From assembly GCF_033807575.1 (NCBI RefSeq), contig NC_084725.1, positions 11,877,001-11,941,000 on the forward strand: a stretch of DNA of 64,000 nt, read 5' to 3'. This DNA comes from Cydia pomonella (taxonomy: Eukaryota; Arthropoda; Insecta; Lepidoptera; Tortricidae). The translations under genes and the position numbers were made by a program. Positions 31,819 through 41,540 of the stretch are shown piece after piece (the stretch's first letter is position 1; every line of letters starts with the position of its first letter). The notes beneath the pieces were generated by a model, which saw nothing but the letters and a program-made list of their open reading frames with translations, did not search any database and had not been told where the DNA came from.

Positions 31819-34254
31819 AAATCATTAAGTGAATATCCCGACGTGGACGCACAACTACAGTCAAAAACAACCCTTAAGCGTGTAGTTTTGGCGTTTTCAC
31901 GAAAAACGCCATGATGTGGCGTAAAGTAGTGTGGCGTACCATACGAATCTACATGCTCCATGTGACCTAAGTCGCAATATTCCTTAATGAAGTCGCTATA
32001 CATTTTTTTATAATTCGGATAACGTTCTAACCGTTTCTCTAATGCGAAGAATCTATGTTCGGCTTGTTTGCGCGTATCGCCTAAAATCTCAGGTGACTTT
32101 TTGAACGGAATGCATACACAGAACCTACCGTCGTCGAGCCGTTTTGTGGTCTGCATAAACAAATCCTCACAGATACGTTCTTCCTCACTGCGCGATTCGT
32201 TAACCCGTTGACTTATCGGCGCGTCTTCGAGTTCCCAAAATTTACGTAACTGCTCGTCTATAGAAACTTGCATGTCTATAGTTTGCATGAAATTACATAC
32301 AACGTTAGTTTTTGTTGTATTTTTGCGCGTATTATATGAATTATATGTACGCCCGGATACGAACCAGCCCAAATGCGAATTTTGCATAACCGCTCCGTTA
32401 CCTAAGCGAATAATACCTTCTTGAATCACGTCCCAATATATATCTGCCCCTATTATAAGGTCTATCGGTTTTTTTTTCATAAAAATTGGGATCCGCGAGC
32501 ACGATTCCGTCCGGTATAACGAATTGTTCTTTGCGCATATTAAGGTATGGCCGCGGGGGGGTTACGCGTGGTAATACTAAACACTTAATGCGCGTAGAAT
32601 AAGTGCTAGTTAAGGATTTAATGCCAATATCACAAAATCGCGTGTGCTGTGAGACCGGCACCTCCCCGACGCCAAACAAGCTTCGTGTGGACTGTATAAC
32701 GCGCGTATTTAATTTATCGCATAATGATTGAGATATAATGCACCGTTCGCTTCCATTGTCGAGAAGCGCGCATGCCTTCGTAATTTTACCTAAATCATCG
32801 ACTATTTCAATGATAGCGGTTGTCAACAAAACCGGTTCATCGAATGATGCCTGTGCGCATTGGACATCTGTGTTTAAATCAGCCACCTGACCGTTGTCAA
32901 TGTGTGCGTGATTTGTTATGGAATAATTGCTGGATTTAGCAGTGGAAATATGGGGCTCATTAGGTTTATTTTGGCTTGCATTCGACATGCCGGTACAACT
33001 GTTTGTACTGATAACATTAACTTCATCGCGATGAATAATTGAGTTATGTTTTTTGTCGCATTTCCTACAAGGCCCATACCTACACGCATCAGCTGTATGA
33101 CCAGTTCGCAGACAATTTTCACAAAGGTTTTTATCCCGTACTAATTGCAATCGATCTTGCATTTTCAAATCCAGAAACGACTGGCATGAATATAAAGGAT
33201 GTTTCTCACTACACATCGGACATAATTTAAATTGTTTTTTAAAAGGTGTTTTCACCTGCGGTTTTTCCGTCGCGACATTGCAATGCAACTTTGGTGTATA
33301 ATTACTGTTTGTATACTTTTTGTTGTCTTGCGAATTGGCCTTACTGTGCGTTACAATTAAAGTTTCAAGCATGTCTGCCCTGCCTCTTAAAAATGTTAAT
33401 AAATCGTCAATAGTTAATTTTGACTCGCTTGAATCGGCCGACAAAGAACCTTTATGCTGCTCCCACTCTCGCTCAGTGGTGGAATCTAATTTAGAAACGA
33501 TCATATAAATAAGTAAAGTGTCCCACGAGTTTACAGGCTCCTTTAGGGCTTTAAGAGCGCGTATATTTTTTAACACGTTATCTATAAGTTTCCTTAGCAA
33601 CACCGGTGATTCTTTTTGCAGCGTTTGCATTGAAAATAAGGCCTTTACATGATTATGAACAAGTAAGCGGCTATTATTATACCTATTCAATAACAACTCC
33701 CATGCGATATTGTAATTGTCGGTTGAAAATTCAAGTGAGTCTATAACTAACTGCGCGCTTCCCGTAAGTGACGATTTGAGATAGTGAAATTTTTGAATGT
33801 CTGAAATTTCTCGCGAGTTGTGTACTAACGACGAAAATGTATCTCGAAAGGTAATCCAGTGTTCATGAGAACCGTCAAAGCTAGGCAAAGAAATGGTAGG
33901 TAATTTCACCGATTTTAATGCAATCGCGGACTTTTCGGATTCGATTTTAACCTCGTCCTTTACCAATTTCTCAGCTTGGGCCATTATACTATAATATTCG
34001 GCTTCAAACTCGTCTCGCGCGTCGAGTTGAGCGTCCAGTTCGGTTTCGGGAAGAACATCTTCAATTTTTGACTGAATATTATTAAATTCGGTGTATAAAC
34101 CCGTAGCGCCTTGAGTGCGGAGCCTAACTTCGGCCATTTGATTAATGGATAAACCTTGGTCGAACGTTTCTATATATTTAATGAATTTTGTGAGTCTACC
34201 TTTAACAGAACCTCTCTTTTTAATAAGATCTTTCAACAACTTTTCTTCCGCCAT
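31597..34254 (-). pseudogene. BEL/Pao gag, protease and RT N-terminus, with a frameshift and 3' loss
   Basis: The minus strand from ATG at 34252-34254 encodes a Pao-type gag (N-terminal coiled region; LPTISLPSFDG with HWITFRDTF as in the DUF1759 family), a CCHC knuckle pair (CENCLRTGHTADAC, CRKCDKKHNSIIH) and an aspartic protease core ALLDNGSERCIIS. The usual D-S/T-G is D-N-G here. The frame shifts at an eight-A run near 32470-32478; the next frame continues into the pol (IIGADIYWDV, HHGVFRENAKTTRLRVVFD). It ends at the fold-back after NSAPF, before the catalytic YVDD. A polymorphic or assembly error in the A run is possible. Confidence 0.8.
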
Positions 34255-34560
34255 GTCGGTAGGATGTAAGAAGCGAGGTACTTACAGTTATCCGGATTAG
34301 GTACTAAGCTCCCTGCAACTGCTAACGATGCAGCTGCCGGCCTGGCGACCTTTTGCGTGTAGGCAGATCACAAAGACGCCACGTTACAACCACTGGAATT
34401 AAAATATGAACACGTATATCACAACTGAAATGAGACAGGGTCGCTATTCTTGATTGGTTCGCCTCACCAAAGCACTGAGTAGCTGCTATCTTTGCCGATT
34501 GCGTTACTCTTGCCAAGTATCCTTTGTAGCCACGTTGCTGGTTGCATCCGAGGTCGAAGG
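34255..34560 (-). other. BEL 5' leader
   Basis: Lies between the inverted LTR and gag. Its start ACCTTCGACCTCGGATG is similar to, but not the same as, the leader after LTR 1 (TCCTTCGAACCGGATATG). So the two halves may come from slightly different source copies. No gene within. Confidence 0.6.
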
Positions 34561-34930
34561 TCCAAACTTTATGTCGCGCGTGGATCTGGCTAAGGTTCAG
34601 GTCATAGCCTCTTGGAGCGGGTTCAGCAGCAATAATGTAACGACGCCTTTAGTTTTAAATACTTTTAATAACCAACTAGTACATTTGGTAAAAAAAAACA
34701 GAATAAAGTAATTATGTATTAAAAAAGGCACGTATGCGTGCGTCTATTAATGAGGCGAATAGCGAATGCGTGGAGTGGGGCTCGGTTCCTCCGTGGCAAC
34801 ATCCTGGGCCAATCACAGGGGCTGTAGATGACGTGATATCGCCGCTGATTGGCTGCCGATGATGCGATATGCGTACGGTAGGCTGCGTAAGTTGCATCGG
34901 GTACGGTCTCCCACATAAGTTGCATTGACA
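34561..34930 (-). repeat. BEL LTR 3 (inverted)
   Basis: Reverse complement of LTRs 1 and 2, ending at the host border with TTGACA|ATATA. The transporter frame runs into it and meets a stop within the LTR at about 34813. Confidence 0.88.
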
Positions 34931-35400
34931 ATATACAAGGCAAATAATAGCAAAATTGGTTTGAAGAATTCTTTCTTCTTTACTACTGCGATCATATCTC
35001 TTAATGTGTTTCGAGTACTCTCTTGCGTCTCCAAAAGATTTACAGTTTCTATCATTTTCTCCAGCTCAGGTATTTCATCGTCCCCTCTTAGCCATATGAA
35101 ATTCTCTCTGCATCTCTCATACTGACCCTTTGTTGCAAGCCAGCTCGGAGATTCTGGCGAGTATAATGTCAAGATTATACTGATTAAAGCGAAGGATATG
35201 CAGCAGAGAGCCGTTAACTGGTAACTGATGAGGGATCCGGTGAAATGGACGAATAGGATGCCAAAGATCTGGGCGAGGACTGAGGACGTGAGGAACCCGC
35301 CGCGGTAGCGTGGGCTGGAGCACTCGCCGATGTACACGGAGCGGAGCGGCATGAACATGCCGAACGAGAAGCCTTGGATCATCATTCCTAATAGAAGCAG
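34931..35400 (-). pseudogene. T4 Tret1-like transporter, terminal exon, 5' part
   Basis: From the acceptor TTTTCAG (35401-35403 in reverse) the exon encodes LLLLGMMIQGFSFGMF, GECSSPRYRGGF, PESPSWLATKGQY and EIPELEKMIE. It reaches LLFALYI exactly where the BEL insert begins. The GR motif reads G-M-M; T1 and T3 have G-R-I, so a normally conserved Arg at the start of TM4 is lost. The 3' part resumes at 27662. The gene lies head-to-head-distant and inverted relative to T1 and T3. Confidence 0.9.
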
Positions 35401-35673
35401 CTGAAAAGGATAAACGACATAAATATAGTGATTTGTAAGTACGAATAGTTGTTATTCATGAATCATTTTCTAAAAAGTGTTGAATGTTGAGGGACGTTTA
35501 CTAGACTTTCCTGCTAAGCGAAATACACAATGTTTCACCTTATCCCCGTGACGAAAATCGAAAGTAGGTAAGTAACAATCATCATCTACTAATTATGAAA
35601 CGTTATTTTAAATTCGCATGCAAAAGTCTAAAAAAACATTTGCGCATATTGAAAGGGAGTGATAAGAAACTAC

Positions 35674-35819
35674 CTCATAGCTGGTGGCCAGAATGACGAC
35701 GAACCAGCCCAGCATGAGAATCAAGGTCACAGCATAGAGAGCCACCTTCCGTCCAGCACGTGACATGACTACTGGCACCAGGAAGTTGCCGAAGATCATT
35801 GGGATTGACCCGACTGAAG
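35674..35819 (-). CDS. T4 Tret1-like transporter, exon 3 (TM2-TM3)
   Basis: A 146-nt exon, TTTTTACAG to TATGAG|GTAGTT in reverse. It encodes SVGSIPMIFGNFLVPVVM, the S-R-A-G-R-K loop motif and LMLGWFVVILATSYE. Lengths and phases match T1 and T3. The flanking intron near 35820-35930 holds a small imperfect duplication (GTAAAAAGTATAAAAAACTT). Confidence 0.88.
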
Positions 35820-36313
35820 CTGTAAAAAGTATAAAAAACTTAGTTTTTTATACGTAACGCGGAAAACACCGAAGCTGTACAAAGTATTAAAAAAACTTAG
35901 TTATAAAAATATACGTAACGCTGTACACATTTTTGGAGAAGTTTAACACAATATTTATTTAGAAATGTATTATTTAAGTAACGAAAATACGGCAAAAACG
36001 CCTATTTTTTTATTAAAGCCTACTACATAGCGATCATCGTTCGCCGCGTTAATTTCTACGAGTATGGCAGTGGGGTGACACTCGACGTTTCTGGCGCTCT
36101 CGGCTCAGAATTGCTCCGAGCAATTATTAAGGTTGGCACAACTTGACATCCCTTTACGTGCGCAACCACAGAAAAGATAATTAAGTACTTGAATTTTGAC
36201 AACCCTAAACACCAGAAAGGGATAGTGCCATACATTACAAAGAGACAACATGATTCGTCCCTGAATCGCTGTCAAACTTCGATTTTGTAGGAATTGTCAT
36301 TTCTGTACGGTAA

Positions 36314-36442
36314 TACAGTCGCCATCAGATATATCGGAGCGGCCGAGGTGCTCAAAAATATGCGCTAACGCTTTGACAATAGAGGCGTGTTCAGATATTT
36401 GTGAGCGCCTTGGCCGCTCTGATACATCTGATGGCGACTGTA
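36314..36442. mobile_element. 129-bp palindromic MITE
   Basis: The ends TACAGTCGCCATCAGATATA and TATCTGATGGCGACTGTA-type complement form inverted repeats of about 50 bp including GGAGCGGCC. A central unpaired GCTAACGCTTTGACAATAGA follows. The terminal TA fits a Tc1/mariner-type target. It lies in T4 intron 2. Confidence 0.75.
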
Positions 36443-36469
36443 CTATAATTTATTCTGTTATGCTCCCGC

Positions 36470-36560
36470 TAATGAGAGACCCTGGCTGCTCCAGTATCCT
36501 GAGGAAGCCCCACAGCCGTAGCCGGTCATGTTGATACTGACTGCCGCCGTCACCAAGCAC
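36470..36560 (-). repeat. Decayed copy of T4 exon 2
   Basis: It begins 15 nt after the donor of the real exon 2, with AG|TGCTTGGTGACGGCGGCAG and then the TM1-coding part with deletions (GGCTACGGCTGTGGGGCTTC). The frame is broken after about 15 codons. The acceptor AG and exon start are retained, but the implied 15-nt intron is too short to splice. Confidence 0.8.
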
Positions 36561-36574
36561 TAACAACAATGTAC

Positions 36575-36710
36575 CTAGCCAAGACTCCTGATTCTTGGAG
36601 ACGTTGATGAGAGATCCTGGCAGCTCCAGCTGCGGCAGCAGGATCCCGGGGAAGCCGAAGCCACAGCCGTAACCGATCATATTGATACTGACTGCCGCCG
36701 TCACCAGGCA
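36575..36710 (-). CDS. T4 Tret1-like transporter, exon 2 (TM1)
   Basis: A 136-nt exon, GTCGTCAG to CTAG|GTACAT in reverse. It encodes CLVTAAVSINM, GYGCGFGFPG, ILLPQLELP and NQESWL. It matches T3 exon 2 closely. Confidence 0.88.
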
Positions 36711-36783
36711 CTGACGACAATAAGAATACAATACTACGAGGAAATTGCATATACGAGGGAAAAATTCGACCCATGCCACTGTG

Positions 36784-36945
36784 TCCCAGGTGGCCGAGCG
36801 GTTTTAGGCATCTGACGCGATTGCAGAGAACCCTAATTCGATTCCAGCTTTGGACACTGGAAGCCTTGGGTACTTGTATTCTGTATTCTATTCGGGCGAT
36901 TTTCCGCAACTCGACGACTTGCGCCTATTTTGCGTGATATGTTGG
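36784..36945 (+). repeat. tRNA-like SINE fragment
   Basis: Has AGGTGGCCGAGCGGTTTTAG (A-box-like, type II tRNA look), ATCTGACGCGATTGCAGA and AATTCGATTCCAGC (B-box-like). The tail is CTTGGGTACTTGTATTCTG. The degenerate B-box argues against a working tRNA-Leu/Ser. Confidence 0.55.
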
Positions 36946-36952
36946 GGGTGGG

Positions 36953-37130
36953 CTAGTCCTGCCAGCCCAGCTCCTCGAGGAATCCTATCAAACCTTTAAT
37001 GTTGAGTAGGACCTCGGGGAGGTCTCTCGGAGATCCGAGATGTTTAGCCCTGTATGGAGTCACTCCGCTGTATTCCAGCACCACGTGAGAGGCTGTTTCT
37101 TCTGTCTCTTCTTGGGTACTTTTTTTTCGT
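36953..37130 (-). pseudogene. LINE polyprotein C-terminal scrap
   Basis: The minus strand reads ETASHVVLEYSGVTPYRAKH, GSPRDLPEVL and LIGFLEELGWQD, then a stop. It is the cysteine/histidine-type C-terminal tail seen in jockey/R1-like non-LTR elements (T-x-x-H-V-x-x-E-C, with Cys replaced by Tyr here). Confidence 0.6.
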
Positions 37131-37271
37131 TTATATTTTATTTCAATTTTCAATAAGAATACAGTTTGAAATCGTGCGACTCGTGCGAGTCGTTTGCATT
37201 GAAAGAAATGTTTGCATAACAGTAAAGTCCGTCCAAGCTAACTCTGCACCGCATTAATAAAACAAATAAAT

Positions 37272-37525
37272 AAATATTATAGGACATTATTACACAAATT
37301 GACTAAGTCCCACAGTAAGCTCAATAAGGCTTGTGTTGAGAGTACTTAGACAACGACATATATAATATATAAATATTTATAAATACTTAAATACATAGAA
37401 AACACCCATGACTCAGGAACAAATATCCATGCTCATCACACGAATACATGCCCTTACCAGGATTTGAACCCGGGACCATCAGCTTCGTAGGCACGGTCAC
37501 TGCCCACTAGGCCAAGCCGGTCGAC
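37272..37525 (-). repeat. SINE-B, reversed
   Basis: Antisense of the 17985 copy with TGACTAAGTCCCACAGTAAG, CATGACTCAGGAACAAATAT and the antisense B-box GGATTTGAACCCGGGACC. Confidence 0.78.
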
Positions 37526-37624
37526 AAAGTGTAGGAGTATCATTATAAACGTCATATTTTCATAGAAATTTCATATTAATGATGAAATCACTTATACTTT
37601 ATATCGCAAAAGTCATTCAAGATC

Positions 37625-38237
37625 TAGCAGAGCCCACCTGGGGAAGTATCTTCACCTTATAGAAAACCGCAGCCAAATAACACTAAACCCTACTCATAGT
37701 GTTGTGTTCCTGCCGGTAAGGTTTCCAGAGCTCAACCAGGGCGTGGGGGTGTTTTAGTCAGCAACGCGTATGTAACACCTCTGGAGTTGCAGGCGTCCAT
37801 AGGCTACGGTAACCACTTACCACCAGGCGGGCCGTGTGCTTGTTTGCCACCGACAAAGTTTAAAAAAGTTAAGGCTGCTTTAAAAACTTTACACAACTAA
37901 AAAAATAAAAATAAATTGTTTTATAATGATCAATTTGAGCTCTTTCAAATGATACCACACTTGACATAGTCACTAGACTTTGAAATATTGCCCCCTTTTC
38001 ACATTTGGCATTTTCCGTGCTTATTCCGTACTTATTTCCGTACTTATTATTAAAAATAATATAAAAAATAATACTTTCAATATGTCTAGGTTAACATTGT
38101 TCATAACTATTCCAAGTCTCAAATCGATAGCTTAAGTGATTCTCGAGATATTTAGCGACATGACAGACAGTCGGACGGACGGACAGAGTCGGACCATAAG
38201 GGTTCCTTTTGTACCTTTTTGGTACGGAACCCTAAAA
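37625..38237 (+). repeat. SINE/LINE-tail repeat and a fold-back-family arm
   Basis: 37625-37870 matches the repeat at 53842 (AGAGCCCACCTGGGGAAGTA, AGTGTTGTGTTCCTGCCGG, CTTGTTTGCCACCGAC). About 38150-38237 is a GGGTTCCGTA-family arm ending GGTACGGAACCCTAAAA. The rest to 38840 is AT-rich intron. Confidence 0.55.
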
Positions 38238-38841
38238 AGATGAATCCGTCGTCTTGTAATTTTGGCCAACCGCTTTTAAACACGTTTAATGTTATCGTTC
38301 AAATTTAAATTTACTACATACGTTTTGTTTTATTCATTTTCATATTTTCGATGCTTATTTTATTAGTTCTTAGAAAAAAAAACTATTTTAAGACAGAAAT
38401 ATTTATTTAAAAATAAATGCAATTGTTGTGACAAGTCAACTGGCGTTGCCAATATGATTCGCCTTTAGTTTCATTTTATTTAATTTCTACACGTATCACG
38501 CATGTGTGTACAAGAAGAAAAACAAGTTTTTTAATAAAAATATCATTTTCGGTACAAGTTTTTATCGCTGACTGTACTTTTTTAGCACAGACAACTAATA
38601 CTCATCGAGACAATTCTAAAAACCACAAACACAATTAGGTTGTGTTGTTTCATCACAGAGTTCCTACAGCCACCTCCTGTCTCCATCATCAGATCAGCTC
38701 GATGGCACCATAATATTACATTGTCACCCGACTTACATATGTGTACAAATTTTCAGCTCAATCGGAAATAGGGAAGTGGGATACATTTAGCTTCCAATAC
38801 TAACACGACAATATAAATAAAAGCTTGTTAAAAATACTTAC

Positions 38842-38880
38842 CTGTCTCAGCAATGGAGTAGACCACTTTAAATCGGACAT
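38842..38880 (-). CDS. T4 Tret1-like transporter, exon 1
   Basis: ATG plus 12 codons, MSDLKWSTPLLRQ, ending at GTAAGT in phase 0. It has the same layout as T3 exon 1. Joined to 36710, 35819 and the empty-site version of the last exon, it gives 1458 nt, an exact multiple of three. Confidence 0.82.
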
Positions 38881-39604
38881 TTTTAAATTTATTTTTTGCA
38901 CGACTATACCGTGCAAATAGACTAATCAAATTGTTATGTCACACCAAAATCACCGTTGAGATCGGTACTGATATTTTAATTTATATTTAATTATCTAGTT
39001 TCGAAACCCAGTAACAGTTTAAATCCTTTATTGATTTAGCTATAAGGTCCAATTCATATCGCCGGTTATTTTAATTAAGTTTAATAGGTATAGTTTAAAC
39101 AATGAATTACTTATGTTTACTAATAACAAATACCGCAAGCACAAAGTGCGTTATATAATATGTACCTAATAAAGATAGTAGAAGAGATGTAAAGTGCCCA
39201 GACTTTGGCAGCTAAAATAAAGTGGAGTATGATAGAAATTGCAAATACCTTCCTTATACCTTCATTACTTCATAATCTCGCAATATTTTAGGACAATCAT
39301 GATATTATCAACAGTTTATACACTTAAGTCTTTTATTTATATAAATTTCTAGTTAAAATATATGATAATTATTAATACTGTGAAAATACGAGTAGCCTTC
39401 GTAAATATGTTATGTTATATGTCAAATCAAATGCTAACAAAATCTGTCATATTTGTTTACATTATTGAACATTATAATTTAGGTGGCACTGCGTAACTAG
39501 TGGTAGTGGTAAATGATATCGTTTTCACAAGTGAAGTTCTTCTTCGTTCGGTATTTCTTTTTAATAGAAGATTATTATTATTATTATTATATTATATTTC
39601 CACG

Positions 39605-39840
39605 CGCCGCTACTGGTGGGTAGTGACCCTGCCTATAAAGCCGATGGTCCTGGGTTCGAATCCCGGTAGGGGCATTTATTTGTGTGATGAGCACGGATAT
39701 TTGTTCCTGAGTCATGGATGTTTTTTATGTATTTAAGTATTTGTATATTATACACATCGCTGTCTGAGTACCCACAACACAAGCCTTCTTGAGCTTACCG
39801 TGGGACTTAGTCAATTTGTGTAGGAATGTCTTAAAAAAAA
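39605..39840 (+). repeat. SINE-B
   Basis: GGTGGGTAGTGACCCTGCC, GGGTTCGAATCCCGG, GATGAGCACGGATATTTG and GTGGGACTTAGTCAATTTG. The A-box side is diverged. Confidence 0.75.
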
Positions 39841-40074
39841 AACATTCTTAGGGTGGCGGGGCGATAGTTTTCCCTGCCCCCGGTCGACTCATAGAAAACT
39901 TTGCCTCGCGCGTATGCTCGCTCTGTGTGGACTCGCCTATTAAATAATGCAAAATAAATATTAAATAATCGTTAAGGGCTAAATTGGGACGTAAATAAAA
40001 GCAAACGAGAATATAATCAAACAGACTTGATTATTTTCCACTTTGTTTTCCAAATAAAATAAAAATAATCACTA

Positions 40075-40426
40075 TCAAGCACCTTTGCTTGCGACGATCG
40101 TCGCAACTTGCCGGGCCATAGGCCCTTTTTGGCCCAAGAGCAAAACACTCATTTTCAGCATCACCAACTCATCTCCTGCATGAATCAGTTTGGTATTCTT
40201 CTTGAGCACATTCAAATACCCAAAATTGTTTTCTGCATATCTTACAGCAGTAAGGTTGCTCCCAACTGTGTATTCGCTGATGTGCCCGTAAAGAGCCGAG
40301 TGTCTGAAACCACTTGTTGTACACTTCACAAAGAAAGGCTTTTCTTTACTGTGAGTTATTTGATGTTTTTTTAAACTAGTTAATGCCATTAACTCCATTT
40401 TGTACCAATACATAAGTGTGATTTTT
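40075..40426 (-). pseudogene. Decayed extra zinc fingers downstream of ZNF-A
   Basis: Past the ZNF-A stop, in another minus-strand frame, are finger-like remains: SLKKHQITHSKEKPFF, HSALYGHISEYTVGSN, a Y-A-E-N-N-F-G-Y-L-N piece and LKKNTKLIHAGDE. Linkers and His positions echo C2H2 repeats, but most Cys residues are gone. They look like former C-terminal fingers cut off by a frameshift or stop. They are weak as a gene and clear as a relic. Confidence 0.55.
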
Positions 40427-41070
40427 TCACGAATCACCAGTATGTGTTTTTAAATGTGTTTTTAAGTGAGCATCTTGCTTATAAGCCTTTTTACATATTT
40501 CACAAACAAAAGGTTTTTCCCCCGTATGTACTCGTTGGTGCCTCGTCAGGTCCCGGTTGCTAGAAAACGTTTTGTTGCATATGTCGCAGGCATATTGCGC
40601 TTTTTCCCCGGTGTGGATGCGTCTGTGCGACACTAAACCTCCCGAACTTCTAAACTTCTTTTCGCAAAATTCACAGGAGTACGGTGTCTCCCCAGTATGT
40701 GATCGTTTATGTACAATTAAATGAGTTGATCTTTTGAACTGCATTGAACACATATTGCAGGCGTAAGGTCTCTCTCCCGTGTGTGTGAGTTTATGATCAT
40801 TTAAATGACCTTTTTGTGTAAACTTTTTATTACACGTCTCACATGAAAAGTTTTTTGCGCCAGTGTGTGATAGTTCATGTCTGTTTAAAGCACTCCGTTT
40901 TGAGAACACTTTTATACATATATTACATGGGTAACCCTTATTAAATTTCGAGTGCATCTTTATATGGCGGACCAGGAAATGTTTTCGTTGATATACTTTG
41001 CCGCAAATGTCACACTCATATCTGTGTTGCTCCGCGGTGTCCAGCTCGCGAACAAGCAGACTGTGTTCTT
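40427..41070 (-). CDS. ZNF-A: C2H2 zinc-finger protein, terminal exon
   Basis: Runs from the acceptor TTGTTTCAG to TGA. With exons at 43784 and 45108 it totals 1050 nt (349 aa). Seven C2H2 fingers follow a short E-H-S-L-L-V-R-E leader: YECDICGKVY, YPCNICIKVF, FSCETCNKKF, YACNMCSMQF, YSCEFCEKKF, YACDICNKTF and FVCEICKKAY. They are joined mostly by TGE/TGA linkers. It is expected to be a nuclear sequence-specific DNA-binding protein; the target is unknown. An ATG at 40955-40957 inside finger 1 is not the start. ZNF-B is its tandem paralog. Confidence 0.92.
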
Positions 41071-41223
41071 CTGAAACAAATAACCCAAACCTTATAGCAT
41101 CAAATTAATGAAACATTAATTGCATGTAAAAATACGCAAGTAGGTATTTTATCACTGATTGACTAGCACTTACGAAAAACCTTTACTACTTACTTAATAA
41201 TTATTTATTTTTATTTATGTTAC

Positions 41224-41227
<4 letters not shown>

Positions 41228-41275
<48 letters not shown>

Positions 41276-41540
41276 TTATTTTATGGTTATTTTTTCTATC
41301 TATGTATATTTGTATCAATGTGTATTCAAAACGTGCATTTCATTAATTTCAGTGATTGTACACTTTTGTTTGTGTTTGTCATTCATTCACCGTTACTTCT
41401 GTTTTACTCATTTCCTCAAAGGTTAACTGGAAGAGATCCCATACAGGGATAAGTTCGCCTTTGTTGTATTTAATTTACTCTGTAACTATGTTATTCGTGT
41501 TTTTATTTCTATGTACAATAAAGTATACATACATACTTAC
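41228..41540 (+). repeat. (AT)n run and LINE 3' tail
   Basis: About 44 bp of TA repeats (41228-41271) are followed by GTATCAATGTGTATTCAAAA, GGTTAACTGGAAGAGATCCC and ACAATAAAGTATACATACAT. The same tail lies at 58775-59030. It lies in ZNF-A intron 2. Confidence 0.65.

Larger units (their letters stand above)
27663..34930. mobile_element. Rearranged BEL/Pao LTR retrotransposon with inverted outer LTRs, inserted in T4
   Basis: A 7268-bp composite flanked by the direct repeat ATATA (27658-27662 and 34931-34935). Order: LTR (+); about 35 bp of leader; 3' half of pol (+); LTR (+); 194 bp of RT (+); fold-back; RT, protease and gag (-); leader (-); LTR (-). Both outer termini are the TGTCAATG (U3) end, where a normal insertion has one U3 and one U5 end. 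All three LTRs have equal length and look the same by eye, so the element is young. Neither half encodes a complete gag-pol. Confidence 0.88.

Noticed and set aside
31545..31914. Short chimeric open frames across the fold-back (for example ending FAVGQRDFPAK)
   Set aside because: They arise from reading through the palindrome and are not independent genes.
36561..36575. A 15-nt GT...AG 'intron' between T4 exon 2 and its copy, and the 16-nt equivalents in T3
   Set aside because: Far below the size that insect spliceosomes use; the pattern is explained by tandem duplication with borders near the splice sites.
36784..36850. tRNA-Leu or tRNA-Ser gene
   Set aside because: The start and D-loop look right, but the T-arm (AATTCGATTCC) is off and no matching acceptor stem was found.
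41228..41271. (AT)n tract as an origin or cruciform
   Set aside because: A simple repeat; similar runs at 43046, 47153 and 49307 show it is common here.
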